Assembly (NCBI RefSeq): GCF_020541305.1
Contig: NZ_CP047396.1
Coordinates: forward strand, 868,001 to 932,000
From: Candidatus Vallotiella adelgis
GTDB lineage: Bacteria; Pseudomonadota; Gammaproteobacteria; Burkholderiales; Burkholderiaceae
Direction: 5' to 3'
DNA: 64,000 bases
Position numbers and translations under genes: made by a program. Of this stretch, positions 1 to 11,353 are shown piece by piece (the first letter of the stretch is position 1; each line of letters begins with the position of its first letter). The notes beneath the pieces are model-generated. The model had not been told where the DNA came from. It saw only the letters and a list, made by a program, of their open reading frames with translations, and made no database searches.

Positions 1-427
1 TTGACCAAGACTGCTACATTGAAAGCTGCTATTTGCTGATAAAAACTAATGGTAACAATGACTCTTACTTATGCTTTATCTATGTTTCGCCTACAGTATT
101 CAGTGAGAGACATCATGGTAGACAAGCTTTTTAGCAAAACAGAGCCGCGGGATTCATGAGGCAGATTCAAGGAATCTATTTAGAGTTTAGAGTAATGAAG
201 AAATTATAGGTCAGCAGCCACTAACTCATCAAATAAAGCCGAGAAGATGCTTACATAGCACTCAACAAGCTCTATAGAGAGCACTACCCTGCATAGAAGT
301 CTGACCAAGACGCACGTGGTCTACTCCTAATAGAGATCAAATTGACTAAATAAGTACTAAAGCTAGATATAGCTTCAAACGTAGTCGCTTTTCTGGAGTA
401 AAGATATATGTGGATCATCAATAACTA
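1..427. other. gene-free stretch before the initiator tRNA
   Basis: No gene is recognised in either strand. All frames are broken by stops at short intervals and no short open stretch resembles a known family. The composition is mixed, like other eroded DNA in this window. The tRNA promoter begins at 428. Confidence 0.5.
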
Positions 428-456
428 TTGACTGGTTTCTTAAAACCCGCTATTAT
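428..456 (+). promoter_or_regulatory. sigma-70 promoter of the initiator tRNA
   Basis: A -35 box TTGACT (428-433) and a -10 box TATTAT (451-456) are separated by 17 bases, close to the sigma-70 consensus. The predicted transcription start lies about 7 bases before the tRNA at 470. Its intact state in otherwise decayed surroundings supports function. Confidence 0.75.
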
Positions 457-469
457 GTATTCTTTCAGG

Positions 470-543
<74 letters not shown>

Positions 544-1285
544 CAAAAAATTAAAATATTAATTAATATCAAAAAATAGTTATTTTTTAGTAAAAATTTT
601 CGAAGAAAAATAAATAATTATTTTAAAAAAAAATTAATTTTATCAAGTTTTCTAAACTCAATAAAAGTATAATTATTTATTATAACGTGATAACACGTTC
701 CAGTTAAGATTAGAGGAAGAAGTCAAAGTAATATAGAGCTATAACAAAACTGTTAAATAGAAAATAGGCTAAAAAATTCTGATGTAAAAAAGAAATCTTT
801 TGCATTAATAGTGTCAATCGATTAAAGAGGATTGCCACGCCTCAACATTAGGCTACTATCAATGCTTCAAGTGTTTGATTATAAAATTCGATACAACACT
901 TTTATCGGCTTCTCTGCTTGGTAAATCAGGCGATTTGTTAAATTTTTCTCCAATATTATTTGAATGACAATATCTTTTTATTTTCATGTCAATAGATGTT
1001 TATTTTCTATAAACAACTTTAATCCTTAAAACTTAGGAGTCAATTCAGAAATAAACTACTGGAACGAGGTAGAGATTTTAATCAAGAATAGTCTTCTCTA
1101 CTATTCCCTAAAAATAAACACACAACCTTTAAAGTACTAAATGCATGTAAACATGTGCTAGTGTTGTTTCTGTGGATGTGACATTTAAACTACCCTTCTA
1201 ATATCGCTCCTTGAATCACGAACCTATACCGGAATAGCGCCTTAATTTTTAGCGTTTAGCGGAATGAAGTTATGCTAACCTCAGC
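544..1285. other. AT-rich gene-free stretch
   Basis: The first 120 bases or so are nearly pure A and T, including an AT-only palindrome of A-runs and T-runs. The rest stays AT-rich with no open frame of note. It lies between the tRNA and the terminator of the dnaE-msbA operon. No gene remnant is recognised. Confidence 0.5.
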
Positions 1286-1326
1286 AAAAAAGCTTAGTAT
1301 GCGTAATGTATACACACTACGCATAC
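1286..1326 (-). terminator. intrinsic terminator overlapping the end of msbA
   Basis: Read on the minus strand, a perfect 9-bp stem (GTATGCGTA pairing with TACGCATAC, 1297-1305 with 1318-1326) has a 12-base loop. Five bases further on is a run of six T (1286-1291). The 5' arm covers the last codons and the TAG stop of msbA, so terminator and coding sequence overlap. It is the only stem-loop I found here with a proper U-tract, and it closes the dnaE-msbA transcript. Confidence 0.6.
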
Positions 1327-3104
1327 GCCGACTTATTCTGATATTGGATGTGGTGTAAGCTTGCGTATAATCCATTCCGGCGTAACAACTCTGCATGCGT
1401 GCCCTGTTCGACGATCCGACCACCATCAAGCACTAAGATACGATCGACACGTTCAATAGTCGATAATCTGTGAGAAATCACCAACGTAGTACGTCCACGC
1501 ATTAGTACTTCGATTGCCGCTTGCACATGGCACTCTGCCTCTAAATCAAGCGCCGACGTCGCTTCATCGAGAATTAAGATTGGCGCATCTTTATAAATCG
1601 CGCGCGCAATTGCAAGTCGTTGGCGTTGGCCACCGGATAAACGCATACCATTATTGCCAATAATCGTATTAATCCCCGCAGGCATTAGTGCAACTACGTC
1701 CGAAAGATTCGCAGCATACAGTGCACTTTCTACTCGATCATGCTCTATATGCTGCCCATACGCGATATTAGCTGCAATCGTATCATTAAAAAGAATGATG
1801 TCCTGACTAACAAATGCAATTTGTTTACGTAAGTCTGACAATCGATACTCGGGCAATGGTACATCATCGATTAATACACGTCCAGTGGATGGATCGAAGA
1901 AGCGGGGTAATAAATTAACCAATGTAGTTTTACCACTTCCGGATAGCCCAGCCAGCGCCACTACCTCACCTGGAAAAATCTTTAATGAAACATCGTTAAG
2001 CGTCGACCGCTGGACTCCATAGTCGAAGCTTACGTTCTCAAATTCTACACTTCCTCTTGCACGGACGAGTTTCCGTTTGCCACCAGTGTTTTCCACTGGC
2101 TCATCGATAAGGCCAAAAATCAGCTCAGCGGCCGTCATGCCACGTGTCAATGGTTGATTAATATCGATTAAATGTTTTAACGGCGAAATTACTAATAGCA
2201 TCGATGTAACGAATGCGATAAATCCACCCACTGTTGTCTGGTTATTGGCTGACTGGATTATGGCAATGACAATCACCACCGCCAAAGCAATCGATGCGAA
2301 GAACTGGGTCATTGGCTGGGCTAGCCCCCCGGAAACTGTCATCCGCATTGCATAGCCACGCAGGCGTTGGCTCATGCACATGAAGCGATCCATTTCGTAT
2401 GGTTCACCGTTATGTACCTTCATAACCTTATATCCGCTGACTGTTTCCTCAACAATGTACGAAAGCTGATTCGTCAACATTTGCTGCTCACGATTCAGCC
2501 GACGCAAGCGCTGATTAATCTTACTAACCAGCCAGCCAATTGCCGGCAGGATTACTGCAACAATCAGCGTCAACTGCCAATTCAAGTAAAATAAATAGCT
2601 CAGCAAGAATATTACAGTCAATGAATCTCGAACGAGCGTGACTAGCACGTTATTTAATACGTTAAGCACTTGATTCACTTCAAATACAATCGCGCTAATA
2701 ATCGTACTAGCTGTCTCGCGCTGAAAAAAAATAGCTGGCGCGCACAGCATTGTCTGAAACATTTTTAACCGCAGGTCTAACAAAGTACGATTTAAAACGT
2801 AAGATAGTAAATAACCGGACGCATACTGGGAAAACCCACGACCGAGCGCGAGCCCAATGAGCGTCATCGGAATATACCAGTGAACGGACGAACTCGGGTT
2901 TGTCGTGCCAAGACGCGTGTCGATCAAGGGCTTCAGCAACGCTGGAATGCCCGCTTCAGTCGCCGCTACAATTCCCATCGATATAATCGCAAGCACGATA
3001 GCCAGCCAATACGGCTTCACAATCTTGCTGATTCGAGCTAGTACATCAGTATGTCCGATGGGCTTAGCTATGCCGCTAGCAATACAGTTCTCGAGTGTTG
3101 TCAA
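1317..3104 (-). CDS. msbA: lipid A export ATP-binding/permease protein MsbA
   Basis: MsbA flips lipid A-core from the inner to the outer leaflet of the inner membrane, using ATP. The 595-residue protein has the half-transporter layout: six membrane helices in residues 30-320, then an ATPase domain. Walker [10 protein letters not shown] is at about 386, the signature LSGGQ at 489, Walker B ILILDE at 509 and the switch His at 545. Length matches the family (about 580-600). The start is a TTG at 3104, because no ATG lies near the conserved N-terminus. It follows the dnaE stop by one base, so translation is probably coupled. The neighbour dnaE is unrelated in function, but the pairing suits a Burkholderiaceae genome. 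With waaA and waaC elsewhere in the window, it indicates that lipopolysaccharide is still made and exported. Confidence 0.95.
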   Translation of the reverse strand: MTTLENCIASGIAKPIGHTDVLARISKIVKPYWLAIVLAIISMGIVAATEAGIPALLKPLIDTRLGTTNPSSSVHWYIPMTLIGLALGRGFSQYASGYLLSYVLNRTLLDLRLKMFQTMLCAPAIFFQRETASTIISAIVFEVNQVLNVLNNVLVTLVRDSLTVIFLLSYLFYLNWQLTLIVAVILPAIGWLVSKINQRLRRLNREQQMLTNQLSYIVEETVSGYKVMKVHNGEPYEMDRFMCMSQRLRGYAMRMTVSGGLAQPMTQFFASIALAVVIVIAIIQSANNQTTVGGFIAFVTSMLLVISPLKHLIDINQPLTRGMTAAELIFGLIDEPVENTGGKRKLVRARGSVEFENVSFDYGVQRSTLNDVSLKIFPGEVVALAGLSGSGKTTLVNLLPRFFDPSTGRVLIDDVPLPEYRLSDLRKQIAFVSQDIILFNDTIAANIAYGQHIEHDRVESALYAANLSDVVALMPAGINTIIGNNGMRLSGGQRQRLAIARAIYKDAPILILDEATSALDLEAECHVQAAIEVLMRGRTTLVISHRLSTIERVDRILVLDGGRIVEQGTHAELLRRNGLYASLHHIQYQNKSAYA

Positions 3105-3105
3105 G

Positions 3106-6100
3106 TCAATTTTTTCGTGTCAGCTTCGAATACTGTATTTCGACAGCATCTGCGCCGAATTCCGCGCGAAGCAAGTTGAGAAGTTTATCGCTAGACCTTA
3201 CACACCAGGTATTGCCGAGCGTTGACTCGCATTGTGCGCCAATACCCCGGTAGCGAATCTTAATCTTTAGTCCGACTGACTTTTTTCTGCTATGCGCATT
3301 ATTGTTGCTATACCTATTATCGCCACCACCCGCTAGATCGCGGGATAGATCACTGGAATTGTGGGATCGGTCTGCGTTGTCGGTAACTGTCGGTATCTGT
3401 TTAGACTGCGGTGCTAGCTCTATTCGGTACGGCTCAAGCAGATCGCGTAGCCGTCTCGGATCTGAATTTCCATTGATCGAGAGGAGTATCGAGTCTGCAT
3501 AGCAGCTGCGCGCACGCTCTAGATCCATAGCGGTATCGACGGTGAAGCGAATTTTACCCGTAAAGCTGTCATTGCGCGCTTGTCCTTGCACAACTAGCAA
3601 CTCATCTTCTTTAAATATTGCCTGGTTTGCTGCGTAGAGCTCGTTAAAAACTATAGCCTCACACTGGCCGGTACTATCATCCAGCACCGCGAACAGAATC
3701 TTACCGCGCTGTGTCATTTGTGTTCGCATAGCAGTAATTATGCCGGCAATCACCTTGTCTCGTCCGTCTTTCAGATCCCCAATCTTCTGATATACGAAGC
3801 ATCGAATTTCAACTTTGTATGCGTCGAATAAGTGTCCAGAAATACAGAAGCCAAGCGCTGTTTTCTCCTCTTGCAGCTTACGCTGCCCAGTCCATGCCGG
3901 CTCGTCGACTAGCTTATACTGATAGCCGCGTGAGCCATCAAGCATATCAAACAGACCGCCCTGAAGCGTATTAGTACTCGCTTGCTCGGCAAACTCTATT
4001 GCCATCGGCACAGACGCAAGTAATTGCGCCCGGTTCTCTTGTAACGCATCGAATGCGCCGGCTCGGATCAATGCCTCAATCGTTCGGCGATTCACAGTGC
4101 GACGATCAACGCGCTCGCAGAAGTCAAATAGGTTGCTGAACGCCCTCGACTCTCGGGCCCGTAAAATCTCTTCGATTGCGTTCTGCCCAGTACCCTTGAT
4201 TGCGCCAAGACCGTAGCGAATTGTTTTTGCGCGATTGCCTAGCGTATCGGCTACCGGCTCAAAGCGATAAGCTGACTGATTAATATCAGGTGGCTGCATC
4301 GCTAAATGGTTTGCGATGCAGTCCTCGAAGAGGATCTTTACCTTGTCAGTGTCATACATTGCAAGCGACATATTGGCCGCCATAAACTCGGCCGGATAAT
4401 GTACTTTAAGCCACGCAGTATAGTAGGCAAGTAGCGCATACGCTGCCGCATGCGACTTGTTAAATCCGTAGCCAGCAAACTTCTCCATCAAATTGAAGAT
4501 TTCATCGGCTTTTTCTGCACTCAAGCCATTTTTGGCCGCCCCCTCACGAAATAGTTCGCGATGCTTTGCCATCTCTTCGATCTTTTTCTTGCCCATCGCG
4601 CGACGTAACAAGTCTGCACTACCAAGCGAATAACCGCCGATAATTTGTGCCATCTGCATGACCTGCTCTTGATAGACCATAATGCCATAGGTCTCTTTTA
4701 GGATAGGTTCGACTCGGGGATCTGGATATTCGACCTTTTCTCGTCCGTGCTTGCGCGCACAAAAGCTGGGAATCAGATCCATCGGGCCCGGCCGGTACAG
4801 CGCAACCAACGCGATAATTTCCTCGAAACAGTCGGGCTGTGCGTCTTTAAGCATACCTTGCATGCCGCGGCTTTCTAACTGGAACACCGCTACCGTATTG
4901 GCATTTTTTAAGATCATAAACGATGCGGGATCGTCCAGTGGAATCTGAGCGAGTGACCAGTTCTGCTTAGACGGATTCAGTTTCCGTATATAGCGCTCGG
5001 CCCAATCAAGAATTGTGAGCGTAGTTAATCCTAGAAAATCAAACTTCAGGAGTCCAACGGCCTCGACATCGTCTTTATCATACTGACTAATAACACTTCC
5101 ATCATCAGTCTGCGCGTATAGGGGGCAAAAATCAGTGAGTTTGCCGGGCGCGATTAATACTCCACCAGCATGCATACCAACATTGCGCGTTAATCCTTCA
5201 ACGCGTTGCGCCAGTTCGAGTAACTGGCGAACTTCATCTTCGTTATTGAATCGCTCCTGTAGTTGTGGCTCTTCTTTAATTGCGTCAGCAATAGTTACAT
5301 GCCTCCCAGGCTTGAACGGAATTAGCTTTGCAATACTATCGGTAAAGTTGTAGCCTAAGTCTAATACTCGGCCGATATCGCGTACCGCAGCTTTTGCAGC
5401 CATCGTACCAAATGTAGCGATCTGCGATACCGAATCAGCACCATACTTACTTTTCACATACTGAATAACGCGATCACGGCCATCCTGGCAAAAATCAATG
5501 TCAAAATCCGGCATTGATACACGTTCAGGATTTAAAAACCGCTCAAATAGCAGATTATAGCGTAACGGATCTAAATCCGTAATCCCGAGTGCGAACGCCA
5601 CTAACGAACCAGCGCCCGACCCTCGGCCTGGCCCTACAGGTACCCCGTTATTCTTAGCCCAGTTAATAAAATCCGCAACGATTAAGAAATAACCCGGAAA
5701 ACCCATCTTAATAATAGTGTCGCACTCGAATGATAAGCGCTCTCGATATGTCTGACTATGCGTTTTACGTTGAGTCGCATCTAGAAATAGCTGTTCAAGG
5801 CGTCGCTCGAGTCCAGCTCTAGACAATTGAAGGAGGTAATTATTCAGCGACATCCCATCCGGTGTCGGGAATAATGGTAGCTTAGGCTTTCCTAGCTGTA
5901 ACGTCAGGTTACAGCGCTTAGCGATTTCTACTGTATTTGTAAGCGCCGATGGGATATCAGAAAACAACTCACACATCTGTTGCTGCGTAAGAAAGTATTG
6001 ATCCGGCGAAAATTGCTTCGCGCGCCTTGGATTAGCCAGTATATCGCCCTCAGAAATACATACTCGTGCTTCGTGTGCGGCAAAGTCCTCTGGAGTCATG

Positions 6101-6711
6101 AACTGTACTGGATGTGTCGCCACCACAGGAAGCCCAAACCGTGCAGCAAGCTCTACTACCTGCTGTAGATAAGCTTCGACACCCGGTTGCCGTATCCGCT
6201 GCAGCTCAATATAAAACGAATGTGGAAAGATCGCCGCCCAACGTTGCATATGACGTGCAGCTGCCTGTACGTTACCAGATGCTAACGCGATACCGATATC
6301 GCCCTGCATACCGGATAATGCTAGCAGACCTGTGGCAAGTCCTGTTTCGAGCCACTGGAAATCAACTTCAGCGCGGCCGCGATACTGGTTCGTCAGCCAC
6401 GCGCAGCTAAGCAGCTTACAAAGATTTAGGTAGCCACGCTGGTTCTTAACGAGCAATAGCAGCCTAGCTGGCTTGTCACGATTATTGCGATTTGAAATCC
6501 AGACATCGGCACCAACAATCGGCTTAACACCGTGCGCACAAGCCGTCTTATAAAAACGCACTAGACCGAATGCGTTAGCGAGATCGGTCAGCGCAAGCGC
6601 ACCTTGCCCGTCTTCTGCCGCTCGCTTTACCGCGTCTTCAAGGCGCACGATACCGTCAACAATAGAAAACTCGGAGTGAACGCGCAGATGAATAAAACGT
6701 GGATCAGACAT
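3106..6711 (-). CDS. dnaE: DNA polymerase III alpha subunit
   Basis: The replicative polymerase that elongates both strands at the fork. The 1201-residue protein is complete (E. coli 1160). The N-terminal PHP domain starts with a VHSEFS motif near residue 10. The catalytic PDFDIDF motif near residue 400 supplies two of the metal-binding aspartates, and LLKFDFLGL near 555 supplies the third. The tandem helix-hairpin-helix region follows, then an OB fold around residues 990-1070 ([12 protein letters not shown]). The C-terminal tail contains a low-complexity stretch rich in Asn, Ser and Asp before the end domain, which may have drifted. ATG at 6711 fits the family start. No good Shine-Dalgarno sequence is visible, but two small hairpins lie in the leader. 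It is transcribed with msbA. Confidence 0.97.
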   Translation of the reverse strand: MSDPRFIHLRVHSEFSIVDGIVRLEDAVKRAAEDGQGALALTDLANAFGLVRFYKTACAHGVKPIVGADVWISNRNNRDKPARLLLLVKNQRGYLNLCKLLSCAWLTNQYRGRAEVDFQWLETGLATGLLALSGMQGDIGIALASGNVQAAARHMQRWAAIFPHSFYIELQRIRQPGVEAYLQQVVELAARFGLPVVATHPVQFMTPEDFAAHEARVCISEGDILANPRRAKQFSPDQYFLTQQQMCELFSDIPSALTNTVEIAKRCNLTLQLGKPKLPLFPTPDGMSLNNYLLQLSRAGLERRLEQLFLDATQRKTHSQTYRERLSFECDTIIKMGFPGYFLIVADFINWAKNNGVPVGPGRGSGAGSLVAFALGITDLDPLRYNLLFERFLNPERVSMPDFDIDFCQDGRDRVIQYVKSKYGADSVSQIATFGTMAAKAAVRDIGRVLDLGYNFTDSIAKLIPFKPGRHVTIADAIKEEPQLQERFNNEDEVRQLLELAQRVEGLTRNVGMHAGGVLIAPGKLTDFCPLYAQTDDGSVISQYDKDDVEAVGLLKFDFLGLTTLTILDWAERYIRKLNPSKQNWSLAQIPLDDPASFMILKNANTVAVFQLESRGMQGMLKDAQPDCFEEIIALVALYRPGPMDLIPSFCARKHGREKVEYPDPRVEPILKETYGIMVYQEQVMQMAQIIGGYSLGSADLLRRAMGKKKIEEMAKHRELFREGAAKNGLSAEKADEIFNLMEKFAGYGFNKSHAAAYALLAYYTAWLKVHYPAEFMAANMSLAMYDTDKVKILFEDCIANHLAMQPPDINQSAYRFEPVADTLGNRAKTIRYGLGAIKGTGQNAIEEILRARESRAFSNLFDFCERVDRRTVNRRTIEALIRAGAFDALQENRAQLLASVPMAIEFAEQASTNTLQGGLFDMLDGSRGYQYKLVDEPAWTGQRKLQEEKTALGFCISGHLFDAYKVEIRCFVYQKIGDLKDGRDKVIAGIITAMRTQMTQRGKILFAVLDDSTGQCEAIVFNELYAANQAIFKEDELLVVQGQARNDSFTGKIRFTVDTAMDLERARSCYADSILLSINGNSDPRRLRDLLEPYRIELAPQSKQIPTVTDNADRSHNSSDLSRDLAGGGDNRYSNNNAHSRKKSVGLKIKIRYRGIGAQCESTLGNTWCVRSSDKLLNLLRAEFGADAVEIQYSKLTRKN

Positions 6712-7742
6712 ATAGGTATTGTACTTTTCGGGGAATGCCGATTTCCGTCATGCTGCTACCCCATCCGGTGGATGGGATCTGAAGTCGATGCTACGTCGGT
6801 GCTATTACAATTAATGAGAGCCGAAACATAGTCCGGGCAACGGTTGCCGTACGGCTGTATTGATGTTCCATTTGTATGGACTACTTTACTGCTCACGAGC
6901 TTATTTATTTCGCTATACATATGCATGGGTAAAATCGACTACCTGCCGCTTTACCAGATGTTCAGTAAACAATTGGCAAATTTTTCATATAAGCAAGCCC
7001 ATTAAACCATTCACTGCCTCAATGTCTGACTCAATTATTAGATCATGATGATAAAATCACGAGAGATCAATCTGTTTATCGTGAAGAAATAGCTCAATTA
7101 AGAGTAGAACCACGCTGAGATTCTCGCTCAATCAGTGATCAGTGCAATAAATTCAAAATCGATGTAGAGATATTTAACCGTGCTATCTATCGGTTGATGC
7201 AGTTCAAAAAATTTTGTCTGCTGTCGTATTATTCTGAATATACTGCATACATTACGACAAAAATATCGATATAGCAAAACACTGACACTACACCATTAAT
7301 TACTTACGTAGTCAGGTATAGTGTGTCTGATGTATTTATGCGAATGCATACGCGGAAATTTCTGATTCCCATGCTGCATGCGCATGTTTTAGTGCTTTTT
7401 AGTGCATACATGTTTAGTGCGCGACACTCGCTTATCTAGGAATTTATTGCAAGGAACCCTGTATGGAAAATTAGCGTGTGTGTGGTGTGCTGGGTGCGAG
7501 AAGAGGGAGTTCGATAATCATCTTCAGCGATTTTTAGTAGTATTCTCATACTAGAATAGTGTATCGAAATATCGACTGCGTGACGAGGATTGCCCTGGCA
7601 GGCACCTGACCATCAGCTACTCAGGTAATTAATATCGGATAACAGCGTTGCATGCTCAGGTGAGCATTGCCCCAGATATACAGCACTAAAGCGTTTAATG
7701 AAATAAGGCCTCTCATGACCGCGTAAGGCATATGTGACACTG
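6712..7742. other. gene-free stretch with dnaE leader hairpins and a possible gene remnant
   Basis: Close to dnaE are two compact palindromes: a 7-bp stem CCCATCC/GGATGGG (6760-6776) and a nested one around GGCAACGGTTGCC (6819-6854). At 7545-7741 on the minus strand, directly after the rhlE stop, an open stretch of about 41 codons shifts frame into about 24 more and looks protein-like. It may be the remains of a gene I cannot name. The middle (6860-7540) shows nothing. Confidence 0.35.
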
Positions 7743-9242
7743 TCATGTATTTCGGCGAAGCATGCCAAATCCGCCCAGCAGTGCAGCTAGCGGCCGCTTT
7801 GGCACTTTTTTAGCATTAAAGGGGCTGAACTCATCAGATTCTGATATCTGATGAGCAGAAAACGAAGACTCATACGGTCTTGTAAAGAAGTCATCGACTG
7901 GTGGTATATCATCTTTGATTGATGCGCGCACGCGGGCAATAGTGTGCGTATATTGAGCACGACTTTTGGTTTCACGATCAATACAATAACGCGAGAAACC
8001 TGGACGCGCTAGCCGGTCTAACTCGAGCGGTTCGATCGTTAACACCTGCTTGATTAATTTTTCTATATCCGCTAATTGTTTTCCTGCATTGCCACTACAC
8101 AACGAAAGTGCTTTGCCGGATGCCCCAGCACGACCCGTTCGCCCGATCCGATGAATATAGTCTTCCGCGTTAAATGGCAAATCGAAATTAATCACTGCTG
8201 GCAACTCTGCGATATCCAGACCGCGCGCGGCCACGTCAGTTGCAACCAGGGCCTTAATCTCGCCTCGCTTGAACGCTTGCAATGCCTGCATACGTTCACC
8301 CTGAGAGCGGTCACTATGGATTGCGGTGGCTACCACACCACCGCGCTCAAGCTGCTTTGCAAGCCGGCTGGCACTAATCTTACTATTGCAAAAAACGATT
8401 ACCTGCTTCAATGTGTGTTGACGGATTAACTGTATAACTGCTGCCTGCTTATCTTGCTCCGCTACTTTAAAGACGATTTGTTGTACATTCGACGCTGGCG
8501 CATTACTACCAGCCACCTCGATCGTGGCTGGATTGTATAAATAAGTCGATGCAAGTTTTTTGATTTCAGCAGAAAATGTTGCAGAAAACAGCAATGTTTG
8601 CGTGTGGCTCGGCAACAAATTCAAAATTTGCTGCAAATCGGGTAGAAAACCCATATCAAGCATACGGTCGGCCTCATCAAGAACAAGGATTTGCACTTGT
8701 GCCAGTGATGTACTTTTCTGTCGTACATGATCAAGTAGGCGCCCAGGTGTAGCAATTAGTATCTCGATACCCCGCCGCAATTCGGCTACCTGCGGATTAA
8801 TATCAACGCCACCGAATACAACTGTGCTGCGTAGCAAGGTATGGTGAGCATGCGCATGCACATTAGCAGCTACCTGGTCGGCAAGTTCGCGCGTTGGTGT
8901 CAAAATTAGTGCTCGAACCGGATGACGCGCGGGAGATGCACTAGAACTAGCAAGCGGCAATAAGCGATGAATGATCGGAAGCGAGAAGCTAGCAGTTTTA
9001 CCGGTTCCAGTCTGTGCCACACCCATGACATCTCGGCCAGCGAGCACAATAGGAATGGCTTTCTCTTGGATTGGCGTCGGCTTCATGTAGCCCTGTTCGA
9101 CGATAGCTTGCAGAATCGACGCGTCCAGGCCAAATTCGGCAAACGACAACGGGGCATCAGCACTTACCGGAGAATGGCCCTCCGATGCGCCAAGCTGAAC
9201 GGAATGTGTAGTACGTGCAGTAATCGCTAAATTTGAGGACAT
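7743..9242 (-). CDS. rhlE: DEAD-box ATP-dependent RNA helicase, RhlE type
   Basis: An RNA helicase of the kind that helps ribosome assembly and mRNA turnover. All motifs are present in order: a Q motif with PTPIQEKAIP, motif I AQTGTGKT, PTRELADQ, TPGRLLDH, DEAD within VLDEADRMLDMGF, SAT, then the second RecA domain with VFCNSK, ATDVAARGLDI and HRIGRTGRAG. Both RecA domains lie in residues 30-400. The C-terminal 100 residues are basic and not conserved. The 499-residue length suits the RhlE group, though such tails differ between RhlE and other DEAD proteins. ATG at 9242 lies about 30 residues before the Q motif, as usual. It stands alone between eroded stretches and faces leftward. Confidence 0.9.
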   Translation of the reverse strand: MSSNLAITARTTHSVQLGASEGHSPVSADAPLSFAEFGLDASILQAIVEQGYMKPTPIQEKAIPIVLAGRDVMGVAQTGTGKTASFSLPIIHRLLPLASSSASPARHPVRALILTPTRELADQVAANVHAHAHHTLLRSTVVFGGVDINPQVAELRRGIEILIATPGRLLDHVRQKSTSLAQVQILVLDEADRMLDMGFLPDLQQILNLLPSHTQTLLFSATFSAEIKKLASTYLYNPATIEVAGSNAPASNVQQIVFKVAEQDKQAAVIQLIRQHTLKQVIVFCNSKISASRLAKQLERGGVVATAIHSDRSQGERMQALQAFKRGEIKALVATDVAARGLDIAELPAVINFDLPFNAEDYIHRIGRTGRAGASGKALSLCSGNAGKQLADIEKLIKQVLTIEPLELDRLARPGFSRYCIDRETKSRAQYTHTIARVRASIKDDIPPVDDFFTRPYESSFSAHQISESDEFSPFNAKKVPKRPLAALLGGFGMLRRNT

Positions 9243-10338
9243 ATTCGGGCGTTTCCGCTCAAGCAGCCGCGCGTGACTGCTTCTAGTAAGCTAATAAAAA
9301 TAACCTAACATTATAGCATCTTATATACCAAAAACCGAACCTGCGGCGATGAGACGCATAGATTCTATGTATTCTCAAGTGCAACTCGGTTATCTCCATG
9401 CTGTATCGGATATCTTATGCTGAATTATCTAATGCGCATTACTGCCGCTATGGTGTATTACCGCTCTTGCATTACTTAATCATATACTACTAATTCGCTT
9501 ACATACTGCGCGCCCACCATACATATGTACTTTCGCCCCTAATGCTCGATGTTAATAATGTCACACCTCTATTACGCGTCTAACTAGACGTAGCACTTCT
9601 CGTACATTGGTAACACCGTCGGAGCTAATGCCTTTCATCATGCACCGGGCTTGTATAATATGAGATTAATTCGAGACATAAGATCTCGCGCAGCTGCAGC
9701 TTAAATTCGGAAAATTTTGCATAGGCAGCGTGTCACGAGACCGACTTCATGCAAAGGAAAGTACATTTTAGAAAACTAAACTTAATCGTGCAGTAGAACA
9801 ACTCGATGAGCATAGGAGCATCTCCACCAATAGAGGTGGAAGTTACTCAGTAAACTTTCAAGCTTACTCTAGCATAAGCAGACTTCTATAGCGCGCTAGT
9901 TTAGATGATTAAATAGAGCCTTTAGTCGATTGTAAGTAGGTGCACCGGTTTATAACATAGGATCTCGATAATAAAATACCTTTAGGTAAGTGAAGACATT
10001 CGCAAGCGCCCGGTCTACTCGGCCCCAGAATGAGCGTCGCTTTAAGGTAATCTATGACATACTTGCTTGAGAAACGTAGTTAAATCTGCTCTTTTCAACC
10101 GCAAAGCTCAGTTATTATTCACTGATTACTAGGTAGTAGCAGCGAAAATTCTGCATCTTATACCCCGGGTTTCCTTTTTTAGCTTGTTCATGTGCAACCA
10201 TAATGCAGTAGCCACGTTAATCAACGTATACACTACCAATAAGGTGCATGAATCTAGTATCGTTATTAGAAATAGGTGATAATTGCATATCGATTAAAAT
10301 ATACATTGCGCTATTTTACACGTCTAGGCTCTAATACT
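9243..10338. other. gene-free stretch between rhlE and rsxB
   Basis: About 1.1 kb with frequent stops in all frames. A small CCACC/GGTGG hairpin sits near 9830. No protein family, RNA gene or repeat is recognised. The promoter of rsxB presumably lies near the right end but I cannot point to convincing boxes. Confidence 0.45.
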
Positions 10339-11136
10339 GTGACTGCTCTTCCATCGCTCGCGGATCAAATCGATGATTTGCTGCCCCAGACTCAATGCAC
10401 GAAATGCGGCTATAGTGGCTGTCGCCCTTATGCGCAAGCTGTTGCTAATGGAAAAGCGAGCTACAACCAGTGTCCTCCCGGAGGACGACAAGGTGTCGCT
10501 CGACTGGCTATATTGCTCAATAAGCCGATTATCCCGCTCAATCCAGAAAATGGCGTTGAGCGAGCACGACCTCGTGCGGTCATCGATGAAACCGTCTGCA
10601 TTGGCTGTACGTTATGTATAAAAGCATGCCCTGTTGATGCTATTATCGGCGCCCCGAAACAACTTCATACGGTACTAGCAGATTGGTGTACAGGGTGTGA
10701 CTTATGTGTTGCACCTTGCCCTGTTGATTGTATCGAGATGATTCTGATGACCGGCACCGCTACTGGATGGAATGCATGGTCCCCGCAGCAAGCTAATGCT
10801 GCTCGACATCGGTACGCACAGCGCAATATTCGGCTTGCAAAAAAGCGTGATATAGATAGGCAGCGTGCTACCGGCCGCCGAGTAACGAGAGATCAGAAAG
10901 TCGTGCCAGTGTTACCGGAATCGGGATTAGAATCACCGAACATAGCACGAACGCACAAAAGTACTAAGCTGTCCGGTCACCCGCTCGACACAACACATAT
11001 AGTTGCTACTATGATAAATATGTCAGAAGCCGGATCTATAGTAGCCAAAAAAAATGATATCACGTCACAGAAAAAAGCGATTATTCAGGCAGCGCTAGCG
11101 CGCATCCGAAAGAAAAAAGAAGAACCGCCTGACTAG
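10339..11136 (+). CDS. rsxB: RnfB/RsxB-type electron transport iron-sulfur protein
   Basis: An iron-sulfur protein of the RnfB/RsxB family, which passes electrons in the Rnf/Rsx membrane complex. The N-terminal cluster motif CTKCGYSGC followed by CPPGG is the RnfB-type 4Fe-4S site. Two ferredoxin motifs follow: CIGCTLCIKACP and CTGCDLCVAPCP. The last 100 residues are charged and variable. I start at GTG 10339, which puts the conserved N-terminus (LADQIDDLLPQ) a few residues in. A GTG at 10276 would add 21 residues unlike the family. The product is 265 residues. No other Rnf subunit lies in the window and the hydrophobic N-terminal anchor of enterobacterial RnfB is lacking, so it may act as a soluble ferredoxin. 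It is next to nth, an arrangement common in proteobacteria. Confidence 0.9.
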   Translation: MTALPSLADQIDDLLPQTQCTKCGYSGCRPYAQAVANGKASYNQCPPGGRQGVARLAILLNKPIIPLNPENGVERARPRAVIDETVCIGCTLCIKACPVDAIIGAPKQLHTVLADWCTGCDLCVAPCPVDCIEMILMTGTATGWNAWSPQQANAARHRYAQRNIRLAKKRDIDRQRATGRRVTRDQKVVPVLPESGLESPNIARTHKSTKLSGHPLDTTHIVATMINMSEAGSIVAKKNDITSQKKAIIQAALARIRKKKEEPPD

Positions 11137-11353
11137 AAGCAGTGGTCACACAACACATCGCATAGCAACTCAGGTATAGAATCGAAAACTTATACAGCCG
11201 CAGTATAACAACAGTGATCCAGGAGGGGCATAGATAAACACAGCCTCACTGCACAAGACCAACCACCGCCGCTTTTATGCATAAAAATCGGGTCTAACCA
11301 AGACCGATAATTTGCTATCCGAATGCCACTATATCTTAGATCAACTAACCAGG

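Noticed and set aside
6828-6850. AGTCCGGGC motif reminiscent of RNase P RNA
   Set aside because: None of the other conserved RNase P RNA segments is present nearby.
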